DNA of 24,033 nt. It comes from a virus. The translations under genes and the position numbers were made by a program. Position 1 is the first letter of the stretch; every line of letters begins with the position of its first letter. Shown piece by piece: positions 7,001 through 14,741 of this stretch. Where the stretch lies: IMG/VR virus record IMGVR_UViG_3300037319_000142, positions 1 through 24,033 of that record; one strand, written 5' to 3'. The notes under the pieces are model-generated. The model searched no databases, had not been told where the DNA came from, and saw only the letters and a program-made list of their open reading frames with translations.

Positions 7001-9614
7001 GCTGTAACCTCGACACGGCGGCTCCCCCACCTTTTGCGATGTGTAAGGCTGATAACGGGTTTGCAGTGTCAAGCCCAATATTTGTGCCATTATCAAAAAG
7101 CTGACTATTGCTAATTAAACCACCCGCACCGCTTTTTGTAATGTAATTTGTTGTTAGGCTCGTGGCGTTCACCGTTGCCGCTGTCACCTTCCCAACAATA
7201 TCAATTCCCGTACTTTTTACCGTTGCTATCTCAACGCCGTTCCGCTTAATGCCAATATCGAAGTTCCCACTTGCCGAACCTATGAAATCTTTAGCGGCTA
7301 ATACGTTTGTGGCTCCGCGCATCCATGCCGTCGCATCCGTAGCGATTGTGCTATCTGCTGCAAGAACTGGAACCTTCAAAACGACATTTGACGTAAGTTC
7401 GGAGAAGTCCAGAACAGCGGTATATGCATTATCCTCGCTTTTGAAAGCGAATCCATCCGTTACGGGTTTAATCGAGTCGGTTTCGTTTAAGTCGTTATCA
7501 ACCCAAATCAATCCCGTTCCTGCTTCGTTACCTTCTTTGCGTAAGAATACCTCACCCGCTTTAGCCAAGAGGGATTCTGCTCGTAGTTGTGAACGTAACC
7601 CTATAACCAGTTGCCCTGACCCGTTTAGCTTACTTGTGAAATTTTCATTTCCAAAAAGTGTGTCGTATTTTAATCCTTCGCGGGGGATGTTGCGTAACGC
7701 CAACTCAACCGCTTTGTTGAATGGATTAGTTAGGTCTTGGACACTTGCCGTTACTGCGTTGGTGGTCAATTCTACTAATCGAACGTTTGCAAATCTTGTA
7801 CGAGTATTGTAATCGTAAGTATGAACCCGATATTTTACGGAGTCGATTGCGACAATACTACCAAACGTCAATTCGCTGTTCACTTGCCCATCATACGTTT
7901 TTAATCGCTTTGATAGGCTACTCAAATATCTGTCCGCAATGTATTCGGTTATACCTTTAAACGTGCCGTTTTGGTAGGGTTTGAAGAACTTTAGCGAGGT
8001 AGTCGCCGAGGCGGTAGGGTAAAGCGTTTCTAACCCACTCGGTTCTAACGGATAACCGACGTTAAATTTTACGGGTAGATTGTTCGTCCTATCGGCTTTA
8101 ATGGCTCCACCAAACGAGCGTTCAAACCCTTCGGCTCCGCTATCAAGTAGGTTTTGTTGACTTACTCTAATGTAGTCGATTCTTGAATCTACGAATGCTG
8201 CGGGGTCTACTGACCCTAGCCTTTCAGGAAGCAGCACCTTGATAAATAGCTTATACTCTATATTAGTCGTAGGTATAATCGAATCGTCTGAAAATATCCC
8301 GTCGCTTTGCGGTAATCGAAAAAGAAAGTTACCCGGATTATGTGGCGGTTTTGGTAGAGTAATCGTAAATTCTTGGTCTTGGATTGGAACTTCGTAAATC
8401 GGAGTATTTGAGAGTCCGGCAACTTGTTCGTACCACGCCCCTTCATTTGTCAAAAAGTAGCTTTTATTCAAACCAACTTGAACCGCAATTATTTGGAAAC
8501 GCAGATTCCTTAGATTTCCCTGCGATTCGGCTTTGATGCTTATTTTTAATTGTTCTAACTCATTATTCTCGAATATATTATTGTTTGGAAAGTAAGAAAC
8601 CCCCGCCGCATTGATGTAGTGGGTTAGGTTGTTGCTACCCTGAAAAGACGAAAAACCCTTATTGAATAACTTCCCGTCTGCGAACTCCATCAACTCTGAT
8701 TCATAGTCGCCGCCGTCGTAGGTCCATCCAGTTACGCTGTCCATTTCGCCAATCGGTAACAACTTTTTGCTACGGCTCTTTTCTTTCTGAACGGTGATGT
8801 TAGAAAAGCTAAAAGACTTACCAAAGCTGCCGCCTGACAAGCGTTGTATCGTTGCGGTGGGGCGTAAGTAGTCGGACGTTGAAAGCAGCGTTAAGGCGTT
8901 GTTATAGAGTTTTGAAATCGAGTTGCCCGCATTCAGTTCGGACACATCACGAAGAACCCATTTTGATTTATCAAACGTTAATTCGATATATGAAGGTATT
9001 ACTTCATTCAAAACGTCTAAACAGCTTAACCCGTCAAAGTTCTCTTCGTTAATATACGAATCAAACCACGTACAAGTTGTTACGCCGCCATTATCAACAG
9101 ACAAAACGCCGTTCGCTATTACTTCAAAATTAAACGCTGTTAAGTAACTTAGTCTATCCAAACACTTCTTAACTACCGCTAATAATGTAATTCTATTAGT
9201 AGTATGGGCGTAAGTAACGTTTTTCAGGTAGACGACTCCCAATTCGGCTTCCAAATCAGTAACAAACATTCCGTTCGGCAAGTCTAAATCCTTCGATTCA
9301 AAAGGAGTTAAAATCCCTTCATACTCAACTACCCCGTCTAGCTTTTTTAAGATAGCTACATCCCCGTAATTTTCGGAGACAAAGGAAGCAGCATTAAAAT
9401 TTGAATTCGATACGGCTTGTAGCTTAAATTTTGTAGGTACTAACCCGCCTAAATATTGCTGTGCTACCTCTTTGTTTTGTTGAATACTGAACGGTTCACC
9501 CCCCGCTGCCAACTCAACGGCTGTTCCCGCAAAACCTTCCACGTGTATCTCCACACGGTGTAGGGTTTCTCTGTAATCTTTGTATTCGTAAAAATATTTT
9601 AGTGATTTAGCCAT
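4023..9614 (-). CDS. Giant tail tip/fibre protein (1,863 residues)
   Basis: This is the largest gene of the window and directly follows the tape measure gene, the usual place for tail tip and fibre proteins. The first 600 or so residues look like a globular tail-tip part joined to the tail, with a strand-rich end near residues 570-615. The rest is a fibre: beta-rich spacers, a segment with LDVNGITRTTNL typical of fibre shafts, and at least three copies of a module reading PTTI(A/G)GYGITD, two of them near residues 1143 and 1345, with repeats such as DWSSQLATINT and NHVHTFASLTSKP. No C-terminal self-cleaving chaperone domain (Ser74-type) is recognised. The start overlaps the tape measure stop by 8 bp. 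Host recognition is the likely role; the fusion of hub and fibre in one chain is an inference from length. Confidence 0.85.
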   Translation of the reverse strand: MAKSLKYFYEYKDYRETLHRVEIHVEGFAGTAVELAAGGEPFSIQQNKEVAQQYLGGLVPTKFKLQAVSNSNFNAASFVSENYGDVAILKKLDGVVEYEGILTPFESKDLDLPNGMFVTDLEAELGVVYLKNVTYAHTTNRITLLAVVKKCLDRLSYLTAFNFEVIANGVLSVDNGGVTTCTWFDSYINEENFDGLSCLDVLNEVIPSYIELTFDKSKWVLRDVSELNAGNSISKLYNNALTLLSTSDYLRPTATIQRLSGGSFGKSFSFSNITVQKEKSRSKKLLPIGEMDSVTGWTYDGGDYESELMEFADGKLFNKGFSSFQGSNNLTHYINAAGVSYFPNNNIFENNELEQLKISIKAESQGNLRNLRFQIIAVQVGLNKSYFLTNEGAWYEQVAGLSNTPIYEVPIQDQEFTITLPKPPHNPGNFLFRLPQSDGIFSDDSIIPTTNIEYKLFIKVLLPERLGSVDPAAFVDSRIDYIRVSQQNLLDSGAEGFERSFGGAIKADRTNNLPVKFNVGYPLEPSGLETLYPTASATTSLKFFKPYQNGTFKGITEYIADRYLSSLSKRLKTYDGQVNSELTFGSIVAIDSVKYRVHTYDYNTRTRFANVRLVELTTNAVTASVQDLTNPFNKAVELALRNIPREGLKYDTLFGNENFTSKLNGSGQLVIGLRSQLRAESLLAKAGEVFLRKEGNEAGTGLIWVDNDLNETDSIKPVTDGFAFKSEDNAYTAVLDFSELTSNVVLKVPVLAADSTIATDATAWMRGATNVLAAKDFIGSASGNFDIGIKRNGVEIATVKSTGIDIVGKVTAATVNATSLTTNYITKSGAGGLISNSQLFDNGTNIGLDTANPLSALHIAKGGGAAVSRLQRTTFSAGAVIGAYGFAGDTNDFVATITGHFFGADNTSGYLALRAGTSNASPYGVPEVVRILPNGVGIGTSPLSGTMLDVNGITRTTNLRITNNAAVGKVWQCNDADGSGVWTSPLASERYIAEWNAGSGVAPSTSPTEGDYYRVNGAGTYAGVAYESGDDTYWNGSAWLLRKNYLTLPKATDSILGGIKIGATLEIDTSGIVNQKTGVVTAGDYQNVTVDAYGRVTAGTNPTTIAGYGITDYDSLWASNYNAIAKNTAFNKDFGTSSGTVAEGNHVHTFASLTSKPTTIGGYGITDYDSLWDTRYDTEYNGLTTNNVPKWNGTKFVNSIVSENGGVLTVGGKVLTGAVDVLGFTIGAGFFSLGGSNHLLASQFVAAVFDINSVPQAVLNFKGKNTGVFRFGLSGTLGTAKQVITADATNGDKWATLDTSYLSDWSSQLATINTSIATKQNQLNGSGFVKANGTVISYDNNTYSLSNHVHTFASLTSKPTTIAGYGITDAYTKTESNGRYVDLASDQAITGIKNFTNRITVNDGLSIFHNATSRFTEFLAKGITNGSNSTAIFNFFNSSFVEGKINRVKIGIQGSFGGTDEVLIAGGETGNRWGKIRAVDLSDWSSQLATINTAITTKQSKFTQNGFVKLSSNGTTVNYLTTLAMSDISGLENSLNLLEPKFSKNTAFNKNFGTTSGTVAQGNDSRILNGQTAFGYGNHANAGYLTENFFEHQFSDGSGGVRNEYGLRFYDGDNLEKGRLTYDIENELVGFATTHVDESGSAFTMRNVFDDAGRLVQINGSGDARAYAFSDEIQSSGGSTTPGLQEVATVDPLTRIRIKYNEGTATSVAAYDFALVSDTQRLRYRANGQDIQNYALMSDLSGLGGSATPNLQSVLNEQNTSTLDIVLKKQNGVNQSAGVKFLNNDNTTLGGEIRLSQDNKVVIKGSSTGTVEIETGILSFKNVGDLFMDGVHSFNFTPVDALGPDKLFVFKWNGTNFVLVEMP
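5140..5176. repeat. 37-bp direct repeat in the fibre gene, copy 1
   Basis: This segment matches 5677-5713 at 33 of 37 positions and encodes the phrase LSDWSSQLATIN on the minus strand. It is part of the repeated architecture of the fibre shaft. Confidence 0.75.
5510..5577. repeat. 68-bp direct repeat inside the fibre part, copy 1
   Basis: This segment matches 6116-6183 at 64 of 68 positions by my alignment. It encodes the minus-strand module around VHTFASLTSKPTTIAGYGITDA. Such near-identical DNA within one fibre gene suggests recent internal duplication or gene conversion. Confidence 0.85.
5677..5713. repeat. 37-bp direct repeat in the fibre gene, copy 2
   Basis: This is the partner of 5140-5176, with four mismatches, also encoding LSDWSSQLATIN. 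Confidence 0.75.
6116..6183. repeat. 68-bp direct repeat inside the fibre part, copy 2
   Basis: This is the partner of 5510-5577, with four mismatches. It encodes the minus-strand module ending GGYGITDYDSLW. A shorter relative of the GYGITDYDSLW part recurs around 6260-6310. Confidence 0.85.
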
Positions 9615-11655
9615 TCCAAGAATATTGAGTGTTATTGAGTACCGCTTGTAGTTCTGTTCCGTTGCCTTTTAAGACTCCGTTAATATTCAAATTTAGGGTT
9701 GGCATAGTAAACCCGCTACTGCCGCCGGAACTACCGCCGCCCATCCGTGGCGATTGTATTCCGGTGTTGCTGTTCATGTTGGCTGACATTGCCATACCGC
9801 CGCCCTTCATCGCAATACCTGCCCCAAGCATTTTTACCGCCGCTATTTGCGGAGCGGACATAGTTCCTAGTGTAGCGATGTTTGCGAACGCCATAGCTGC
9901 AACCAATGGAGTCGCTATTGATATTAACATACCACCAATTGCACTAAGTATTTTTCCAACTAAATTCTTAAAACTAAATTCTATATCTTGATTAAAAATA
10001 GAGGCTATCCCTTCACTCAACCCGTTAGCTAATTCAGAAAAAGCCACATCCATAGACATTTCTTTTGCTGTCTTTATCATCAACTGAGATTCGGTCATTG
10101 TTATTCCAATTGCCTTTGCTGCCTTCTTAATTTTAGATTGGATTCCTTCGACTCGCTTGTCTAAATTTCCTCCAAAGCTGTCAAGGTCGAATAGTTCGGT
10201 AATCAGATTGCCAACCGTTTTCCCACCCGTTCCTGCCGCTGTAATGCTCGACATCGACGAAATACCCGCCCCCGCATCAGCTATTTTAGACCGTGCCAAT
10301 TCAAGTGACTTTTGGATTCTGAGCCTATAATCTAAAATCGCATTATCGTGTTTTGTGGCAAGGTCTTTTAATTTTTTTACTCCGTCAATCCCCGTTCCAA
10401 AACCCGCAAGCGGATTAATGGGCTTTGGGTCTGCTACCGTCGGGATATTTGCACCCATACCTGCAAACGCCTTTTGCCCCCCACGTAAGAAGTCAAAAGC
10501 GGGAGAAGCAAACATTTCAGTTGCTACCCTTTTGGCCTTTTCGTATGATTCTATTAGCTTGTTATTCTCGGCTATCCGAGCGTCAATAGCTTCCGTCCCC
10601 GAAAATGGTCTGGCTAATATTCTATCCAACTTGGCAAAAACATTATCAATCCGTGCGAACTGATAATCTATCGTGTCGCCGTATCCGATATAAGCGGCAG
10701 CTCCAATAATTAAAGCGGCAGTAACTAATCCAATCGGCCCCGACATAGCAAGAAACCCCGCCTTAATAATTGGCATTAATTTAATAACCCCACTAACGGC
10801 CAACAAAAGCGGCCCAAAAGCGGCGGCTAAACCGCCAACTAGCAAAATTAAATCCTTCGTGCCACCGTCTAAGTTGGCAAAGTAGGTAATAACCTTATTA
10901 ACTGACTGTAATACTTTGGCGTACATCGGAAGTAACCGCTCCCCAAATCCCGCCGAAAGTTGTTTAATACTTTCCTCTAAAATTCGGGTTTGGTTTGCCG
11001 CCCCGTCTGACGTTCGGGCGAAATCTCCCTGTGCGTTGGTCGTCTTTGCAATTACAAAGGCGTACCGTAAATTGACCTTTTCACTTTCGGTCATGTCACG
11101 AATATTCTTTTGAATACCTTCCGACAATGCGAACGCCTTTAGGTTGGCTTCCGTCATTACAATTCCCAAACCTTTTAGACTTTCTGTTTCGCCCGTAAAG
11201 ATTGATTTGAGGGCTGTTTCTGCTACGTCTATTCCTATGTTCTTAAAACTTGACAGGTCTCCGGCTAACCCGACAAGCGTTTTACTCATTTCTGCTGCCT
11301 GACCGGTGTTGATGCCCATGCTTGTAGCCATATCGCCGAACAACGCCGCTGCGTCAAGTGCCGCCCCTGAACTGATACCGAAATTGGTTAGGCTGTCCTT
11401 TGCGAACTCGTGAATAACACCCGATGAAGTCTTAAATGCAACGTTAACTTTATTCTGGGCTTCCTCTACATTAGAAGCAGCGGCAAGGGCTTGTCTTGCC
11501 GCTAATAATACCGGAACGGTTATTGCAATAGATAACGCACCGCCAACCATTGTAGCTTTATCGCCAAAGTTTTGCAGCTTATCCATCGCCCCGTTCACTT
11601 TGGCGTTGAACTTATTGGTTAGTGCATCTATGTCAACAAATAATTTATTATTCAT
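9607..11655 (-). CDS. Tail tape measure protein
   Basis: This 682-residue protein sets tail length during assembly and is ejected at infection. The evidence is its place between the tail chaperones and the tail tip gene, a helical N-terminus with a phage TP901-type core (residues about 60-240: repeated Ala-rich helices, SSGAALDAAALFGDMATSMGI, LVGLAGDLSSFKNIG), a strongly hydrophobic region at about 265-330 with two or three membrane-type segments, and a Gly/Ala/Met-rich hydrophobic part near 570-640. The common rule of about 0.15 nm per residue would give a tail near 100 nm, a modest length. The start overlaps the chaperone stop by 8 bp (ATGAATAA). A second short coiled-coil region lies near residues 430-520. 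Confidence 0.92.
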   Translation of the reverse strand: MNNKLFVDIDALTNKFNAKVNGAMDKLQNFGDKATMVGGALSIAITVPVLLAARQALAAASNVEEAQNKVNVAFKTSSGVIHEFAKDSLTNFGISSGAALDAAALFGDMATSMGINTGQAAEMSKTLVGLAGDLSSFKNIGIDVAETALKSIFTGETESLKGLGIVMTEANLKAFALSEGIQKNIRDMTESEKVNLRYAFVIAKTTNAQGDFARTSDGAANQTRILEESIKQLSAGFGERLLPMYAKVLQSVNKVITYFANLDGGTKDLILLVGGLAAAFGPLLLAVSGVIKLMPIIKAGFLAMSGPIGLVTAALIIGAAAYIGYGDTIDYQFARIDNVFAKLDRILARPFSGTEAIDARIAENNKLIESYEKAKRVATEMFASPAFDFLRGGQKAFAGMGANIPTVADPKPINPLAGFGTGIDGVKKLKDLATKHDNAILDYRLRIQKSLELARSKIADAGAGISSMSSITAAGTGGKTVGNLITELFDLDSFGGNLDKRVEGIQSKIKKAAKAIGITMTESQLMIKTAKEMSMDVAFSELANGLSEGIASIFNQDIEFSFKNLVGKILSAIGGMLISIATPLVAAMAFANIATLGTMSAPQIAAVKMLGAGIAMKGGGMAMSANMNSNTGIQSPRMGGGSSGGSSGFTMPTLNLNINGVLKGNGTELQAVLNNTQYSWNG

Positions 11656-12327
11656 CCTTTACAACCTTGTCGGCAAATATTGTATAAAATAAGTTTTTCA
11701 CGTTAGCAATTGGCATGCTATAATTTTCCTTTTCTTGCTGATTATCAAATTCAGTCGGGTAAAGTACGTGGGCTTCTTTACGGTCGCCCTCCTTAACTAA
11801 GAAGTTATGAATCATTGTATAAACGCCCCGGTGCAATAACTTTTCACGGTCAAACTCGCGGGCTACTTTCTTTCTGTGACCCTCTGAAACGTTAAGGGCT
11901 TGCCGCCACGTCATTTGATACCAAAATAGCGTAGGAGCAAGCCCAATTTCACCACAAAAGTACGCTTCTAATTCATCGTCGGTTTGACTTTCCCCTTCGT
12001 TTTTTTTTGTTGCTTTTCAACGGTACTGACCAAAGAGTTTGCTAATTCTTCAAAAAGTTCAGGTAAATTACTGCTCTTTTCTTCAACCTCTGCGGTTATA
12101 ATATCCTCAAACTCTACCACGTTAAACGCAACTGGCTTGCGGTCTAAGCGGCATTGTAAGACATAAGCACTGTATGCGTACTCAATCATAAATTCGCTTT
12201 GCGTGAATACGTCTAAGGCTTCGACGTTAAACCCCATACTTTGCATCGTTGCCAACGCCATACGCATAGATTTTACGCTTACCGAAAGGGAAAGGGCGTT
12301 TTCGCCGTGTTTTAATTCAAATGTCAT
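11648..12327 (-). CDS. Tail assembly chaperone GT fusion, made by -1 ribosomal frameshift
   Basis: The frame of the G-like gene (12327 down to the A9 run at 12008-12000) continues in the -1 frame to a stop at 11648. After the slip the chain reads NEGESQTDDELEAYFCGEI and then MTWRQALNVSEGHRKK, so the first in-frame Met (11914) is internal, and an acidic stretch plus a C-terminal domain are joined to the G part. If slippage occurs on A-AAA-AAA the product is 109 + 117 = 226 residues. This layout, two overlapping frames between the tail tube and tape measure genes with a slippery site at the overlap, is the lambda G/GT arrangement: G coats the tape measure and the T part recruits tail tube subunits. 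Proof of slippage needs protein data. Confidence 0.85.
11968..12327 (-). CDS. Tail assembly chaperone, short form (G-like)
   Basis: This 119-residue protein is the product when no frameshift happens. It starts by an ATGA overlap with the tail tube gene and ends shortly after the slippery run with KKTKGKVKPTMN and TAG. The N-terminal half is beta-rich and the C-terminal half is acidic and helical (EDIITAEVEEKSSNLPELFEELA). It carries no recognisable sequence motif, as is usual for this fast-evolving family, so the call rests on position and on the frameshift layout. Like lambda gpG, it is expected to bind the tape measure protein in excess over the fusion form and not to stay in the virion. 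Confidence 0.82.
   Translation of the reverse strand: MTFELKHGENALSLSVSVKSMRMALATMQSMGFNVEALDVFTQSEFMIEYAYSAYVLQCRLDRKPVAFNVVEFEDIITAEVEEKSSNLPELFEELANSLVSTVEKQQKKTKGKVKPTMN
12000..12008 (-). other. Slippery site A9 for programmed -1 frameshift
   Basis: On the minus strand the 0 frame reads CAA CAA AAA AAA ACG. Nine consecutive A allow tandem slippage of both tRNAs on A-AAA-AAA. The -1 frame is then open for 117 codons to the stop just before the tape measure gene. The 0 frame stops at 11968, 10 codons past the run. I did not find a certain downstream stem-loop by eye. Confidence 0.85.
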
Positions 12328-12773
12328 GCTACTTCGGCAATGGTTGGAAGCGAAACAACTTGTACGTTAAATGAATACTCAACCAATCCGTTATTCGGAG
12401 CGGGTAGGGTTGGGGATTCAACAAATCCGGTGAAAGAAAATAGGTTATCACCCGAAACGGTTGATTGTAACTTGAAAGACTTAACACCGCCGTTTGCATC
12501 TGAATAATTCAGTAAGTACAAAGAGTAAATGTCATTGTAGTTCAATGAGTTTACCCCAGGTGCGTTGTTCTCAATCGCCGTGATGCTTACGGTGTGATCG
12601 AGCAACGTTTTAATGTGCTTCTTATGCTTGCCCGTGTCCTTGCTTGTCACCTCAACCTTATCATTGGTTGGCGTTAACGTTACCGTTACTTCGTCTTGAA
12701 ATGTTTTCCAAGTAGGAGTACCCGAACCCATGTCGATAGAAAGACGGTAGTTGTTACCTAAAATGTGGCTCAT
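12324..12773 (-). CDS. Major tail (tube) protein
   Basis: This 149-residue protein lies between the tail completion gene and the G/GT chaperones, the standard position of the siphovirus tail tube protein. The sequence fits a tube fold: an N-terminal GNNYRLSIDMGSGTPTWKTF, a beta-hairpin insertion with many Thr and Lys near residues 25-55, and beta-strands such as FKLQSTVSGDNLFSFTGFVESPTLP to the end. It would polymerise around the tape measure protein in hexameric rings. An ATGA overlap couples it to the chaperone gene, and only 2 bp separate it from the gene before it. The family assignment is from context and fold-like features. Confidence 0.85.
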   Translation of the reverse strand: MSHILGNNYRLSIDMGSGTPTWKTFQDEVTVTLTPTNDKVEVTSKDTGKHKKHIKTLLDHTVSITAIENNAPGVNSLNYNDIYSLYLLNYSDANGGVKSFKLQSTVSGDNLFSFTGFVESPTLPAPNNGLVEYSFNVQVVSLPTIAEVA

Positions 12774-12775
12774 AA

Positions 12776-13201
12776 TTATTTTTGTTTAATTCGTGATTCA
12801 ATGTTTAAAACTCGTCGTAAAATGTAGTTCGTGTCGTTTGTGTCCGTGAAACTTGTGCTTCCTGTTACCCGTACATAAATTGGGCTAAAATCGTTATTCT
12901 CAACCATGCCTTTTTGATTCGGCGTTGGCGTTAATAATGCTGTTATCTCGTTACAAAGGGCATCTAAGGCAACGTAACTTAATGCGGTGTTACTTACTCG
13001 ATTTATTACGTCCACGTTAGCCACGTAAGTCCCCGTGAAGGTGTCTTTCGTGTTGCTCGAAGTCATAAACCCGCTCGTAACCTTTGCAAATAAATTAGAC
13101 GTTTCGCTGTGTGGCTGCTCAATAGAAAAGACATCACCCGAAACGTTACCATTCAGGATTCTATAAATTTCAGTAAGCAGATAGAACGTAGCATCTTTCA
13201 T
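12776..13201 (-). CDS. Tail terminator/completion protein (probable)
   Basis: This 141-residue protein stands between the HK97 gp10-like protein and the tail tube gene, where the terminator that caps the tail and joins it to the head is normally encoded. It starts with a helix (MKDATFYLLTEIYRIL) and continues with alternating strands, ending in a long basic strand (TNYILRRVLNIESRIKQK). That helix-then-sheet layout fits the terminator fold (lambda gpU, HK97 gp10-adjacent families), but there is no diagnostic motif. It is linked to the gene before it by an ATGA overlap. Confidence 0.7.
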   Translation of the reverse strand: MKDATFYLLTEIYRILNGNVSGDVFSIEQPHSETSNLFAKVTSGFMTSSNTKDTFTGTYVANVDVINRVSNTALSYVALDALCNEITALLTPTPNQKGMVENNDFSPIYVRVTGSTSFTDTNDTNYILRRVLNIESRIKQK

Positions 13202-13611
13202 AACTTATCTAAATCGGCTTCGATGTTGCGTGTCAAAAAGTCAAGTGCCGAATATGCGGCGGGAATAATGTGGGGCCGTGCGGGTAGGTTTACTTGCCTA
13301 ATCCCACGCCCCTTATACTGTTTTGCCATCGTTTCAAATCCTCGCGGAACGTCAACCCCGCCACCCGTACCGAACTCCAAATAAGGTGCGTATGTGGCGT
13401 TAGCTGTTAACCGTGCCGTGTACCCCGCATTTTCAACGGAGCCTTTTATGTTCTGACGGTGAAAACCGTATTGAACGGGGGCGGAACCCTTCGCCATTGT
13501 TTCGGCATATCCCGCCGCTTCTTCGATGTTCTGCTGTGCCACTTGCTTCACGGCTCTTTTATAGGCTTCTGCCTGCTTTCGCCATTCATCAAAATTGGTT
13601 AAACCGTTCAT
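13198..13611 (-). CDS. HK97 gp10-like neck/tail completion protein
   Basis: This 137-residue protein shows the hallmarks of the HK97 gp10 family: an N-terminal helical part with many Ala and Glu (about 1-45), a central GSAPVQYGFHRQNIKGSVE segment, the phrase YAPYLEFGTGGG near residues 80-91 and ARPHIIPAA near 113-121. Members complete the tail or neck of siphoviruses. Both ends are joined to neighbours by ATGA overlaps, in the canonical order connector, head closure, gp10-like, terminator, tube. Confidence 0.88.
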   Translation of the reverse strand: MNGLTNFDEWRKQAEAYKRAVKQVAQQNIEEAAGYAETMAKGSAPVQYGFHRQNIKGSVENAGYTARLTANATYAPYLEFGTGGGVDVPRGFETMAKQYKGRGIRQVNLPARPHIIPAAYSALDFLTRNIEADLDKL

Positions 13612-13919
13612 CGTGCTGCTGTAATTATTACCTTTTTATCGTCTTGGGTGAATAAAACTGACTGAATCGTTAAGCGAAACGAACGGAACTTGATGTAGTA
13701 ACTTTCGTCAATCACGTAATTAGGATTTTTCCAGAACTCTATCTTGTAGCTTTGGCCGAACTCCTGACGGCTGCCGTTGCTATCCTTATTCGGGGCTAAT
13801 TGCGTAATAATTGCGTTTACTGTGTCGTGAATTGTTTCGATTGATTCGATTACGCCACCCGCTGCATCTGTCGCTTTTGCCTTTGAGCATATCTGAATTG
13901 GTTCACTAAACTTCTCCAT
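13608..13919 (-). CDS. Head closure/head-tail joining protein
   Basis: This 103-residue protein is placed and built like the small beta-barrel head closure proteins (SPP1 gp16 / HK97 gp7-like): an opening strand with EPIQICSKAKATDAAGG, a central stretch GSRQEFGQSYKIEFWKNP, and closing strands with VIDESYYIKFRSFRLTIQSV and KVIITAA. The pattern of a reported unit change followed by a hydrophobic strand pair is typical of these stoppers. It overlaps the small gene before it by 14 bp and the gp10-like gene by ATGA. Confidence 0.8.
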   Translation of the reverse strand: MEKFSEPIQICSKAKATDAAGGVIESIETIHDTVNAIITQLAPNKDSNGSRQEFGQSYKIEFWKNPNYVIDESYYIKFRSFRLTIQSVLFTQDDKKVIITAAR

Positions 13920-14112
13920 CGTCCTTGTATCGTGCTAATGAGCGGTTTAAAATATTGTCCAATCTTGTTTTATCAATGCCTAAGGAAACCGAAAGAACTT
14001 GCTGTCCTTCTTGATAAACCACCCCGTCAATACTCGTATTGGTCAAAAAAACCAAATCGGTAATTTCTTTAATTTCTTCGGGAGTTAGTTTAGGCTTAAT
14101 AGATTTCGACAT
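13906..14112 (-). CDS. Small hypothetical protein in the connector block
   Basis: This 68-residue protein is basic at the N-terminus (MSKSIKPKLTPEEIKEI) and has two probable helices separated by a short hairpin (IDGVVYQEGQQVLSVSLGIDKTRLDNIL). I know no family for it. It overlaps the connector gene by 17 bp and the head closure gene by 14 bp, so it is probably translated with them and may be a small neck or assembly factor. The end (RLDNILNRSLARYKDDGEV) looks like a DNA- or protein-binding helix. Confidence 0.7.
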   Translation of the reverse strand: MSKSIKPKLTPEEIKEITDLVFLTNTSIDGVVYQEGQQVLSVSLGIDKTRLDNILNRSLARYKDDGEV

Positions 14113-14605
14113 AATTAAAATGTTTACGTACTGATTGTTTCGGTGTCATATCGCTTTCAAAACAAGAGGCTACCGAGCGAATCAATAACTCTTTGATATT
14201 ATTTGAAATAGACTGCTTTGATGTAATGTAACTTAGCTTGACACCGTTGGGAAATTCTCCAACGAAGGTAATGAAACCGCCCGTCTCTAACAATGTGAAC
14301 AAACTTGCATCAATCGCAACGCCTAAAAGGTCTGTTACGACAACGGTTGTGCCTGCTTTAATCGGAAGAAACGGGAGGAGTTCATCATTGCAAAATGTCT
14401 GCCAAGACACATTAACACTACGCTCGTCTATTAGTGTTACGTTCTTGAATTGCTCTAACGACTCACGAATAGACGTAATTAATCGAGTTAGTTTAGTGTC
14501 GTGAGCATCAAACGTAACGTTTAGATATTGCTTCACGTCCGATAAGCTAACTGGCTCCGCACCGATGATTTCACCCGACTTCTTTACGATAATTCCGTAG
14601 GTCAT
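14096..14605 (-). CDS. Head-tail connector (gp6-like adaptor)
   Basis: The 169-residue product has the connector signature near its start: VSLSDVKQYLNVTFDAHDTKLTRLITSIRESLEQF (shortened: SLSDVKQYLNV, DAHDTKLTRLI, ESLEQF), a helix pair found in HK97 gp6-like adaptors that dock under the portal. A beta-rich middle (residues about 60-125) and a helical C-terminal part (SNNIKELLIRSVASCFESD) follow, the last helix usually inserting into the portal. Its start overlaps the stop of a 44-residue gene by ATGA. Confidence 0.85.
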   Translation of the reverse strand: MTYGIIVKKSGEIIGAEPVSLSDVKQYLNVTFDAHDTKLTRLITSIRESLEQFKNVTLIDERSVNVSWQTFCNDELLPFLPIKAGTTVVVTDLLGVAIDASLFTLLETGGFITFVGEFPNGVKLSYITSKQSISNNIKELLIRSVASCFESDMTPKQSVRKHFNYVEIY

Positions 14606-14736
14606 TTTTTCGCTTTAGTGTTTTTTACTTCGGTAATTAAACCGTCTTTGATAAGTTCGTTTAGGTATTCGGCAGGGACGTTCGTTAGAACTGCCCCTAC
14701 CTTTAACCCTGCAAACTCAATTGCAACTTTATACAT
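14602..14736 (-). CDS. Small protein (44 residues) between capsid and connector genes
   Basis: This short gene starts at ATG 14736, five bases after the capsid gene ends, and its TGA overlaps the connector ATG (14602-14605). The product begins MYKVAIEFAGLKVGAVL, has a hydrophobic-acidic helix (PAEYLNELIKDGLI) and ends in a Lys-rich tail. The tight coupling on both sides supports a real gene. Small proteins in this place often resemble head-fibre or assembly factors such as the Rho-N-like small phage proteins, but no family is recognised. Confidence 0.75.
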   Translation of the reverse strand: MYKVAIEFAGLKVGAVLTNVPAEYLNELIKDGLITEVKNTKAKK

Positions 14737-14741
14737 ATTTT

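Noticed and set aside
7162-7812. A 216-codon plus-strand open frame inside the giant tail gene
   Set aside because: It is antisense to a convincing 1,863-codon gene, its composition is that of a reverse-frame shadow, and no family-like motif is seen. The same holds for the other plus-strand frames over the structural genes.
11648-11914. An independent 88-residue gene starting at ATG 11914
   Set aside because: The same frame is open upstream to the A9 run and encodes a coherent domain before this Met, so the region is better read as the frameshifted part of GT.
11968-12010. Sequencing error at the homopolymer as the cause of the split chaperone frames
   Set aside because: Both frames are as expected for G and GT, the short form ends soon after the run as in other phages, and the gene order is canonical; an error would be an unlikely coincidence, though only data can exclude it.
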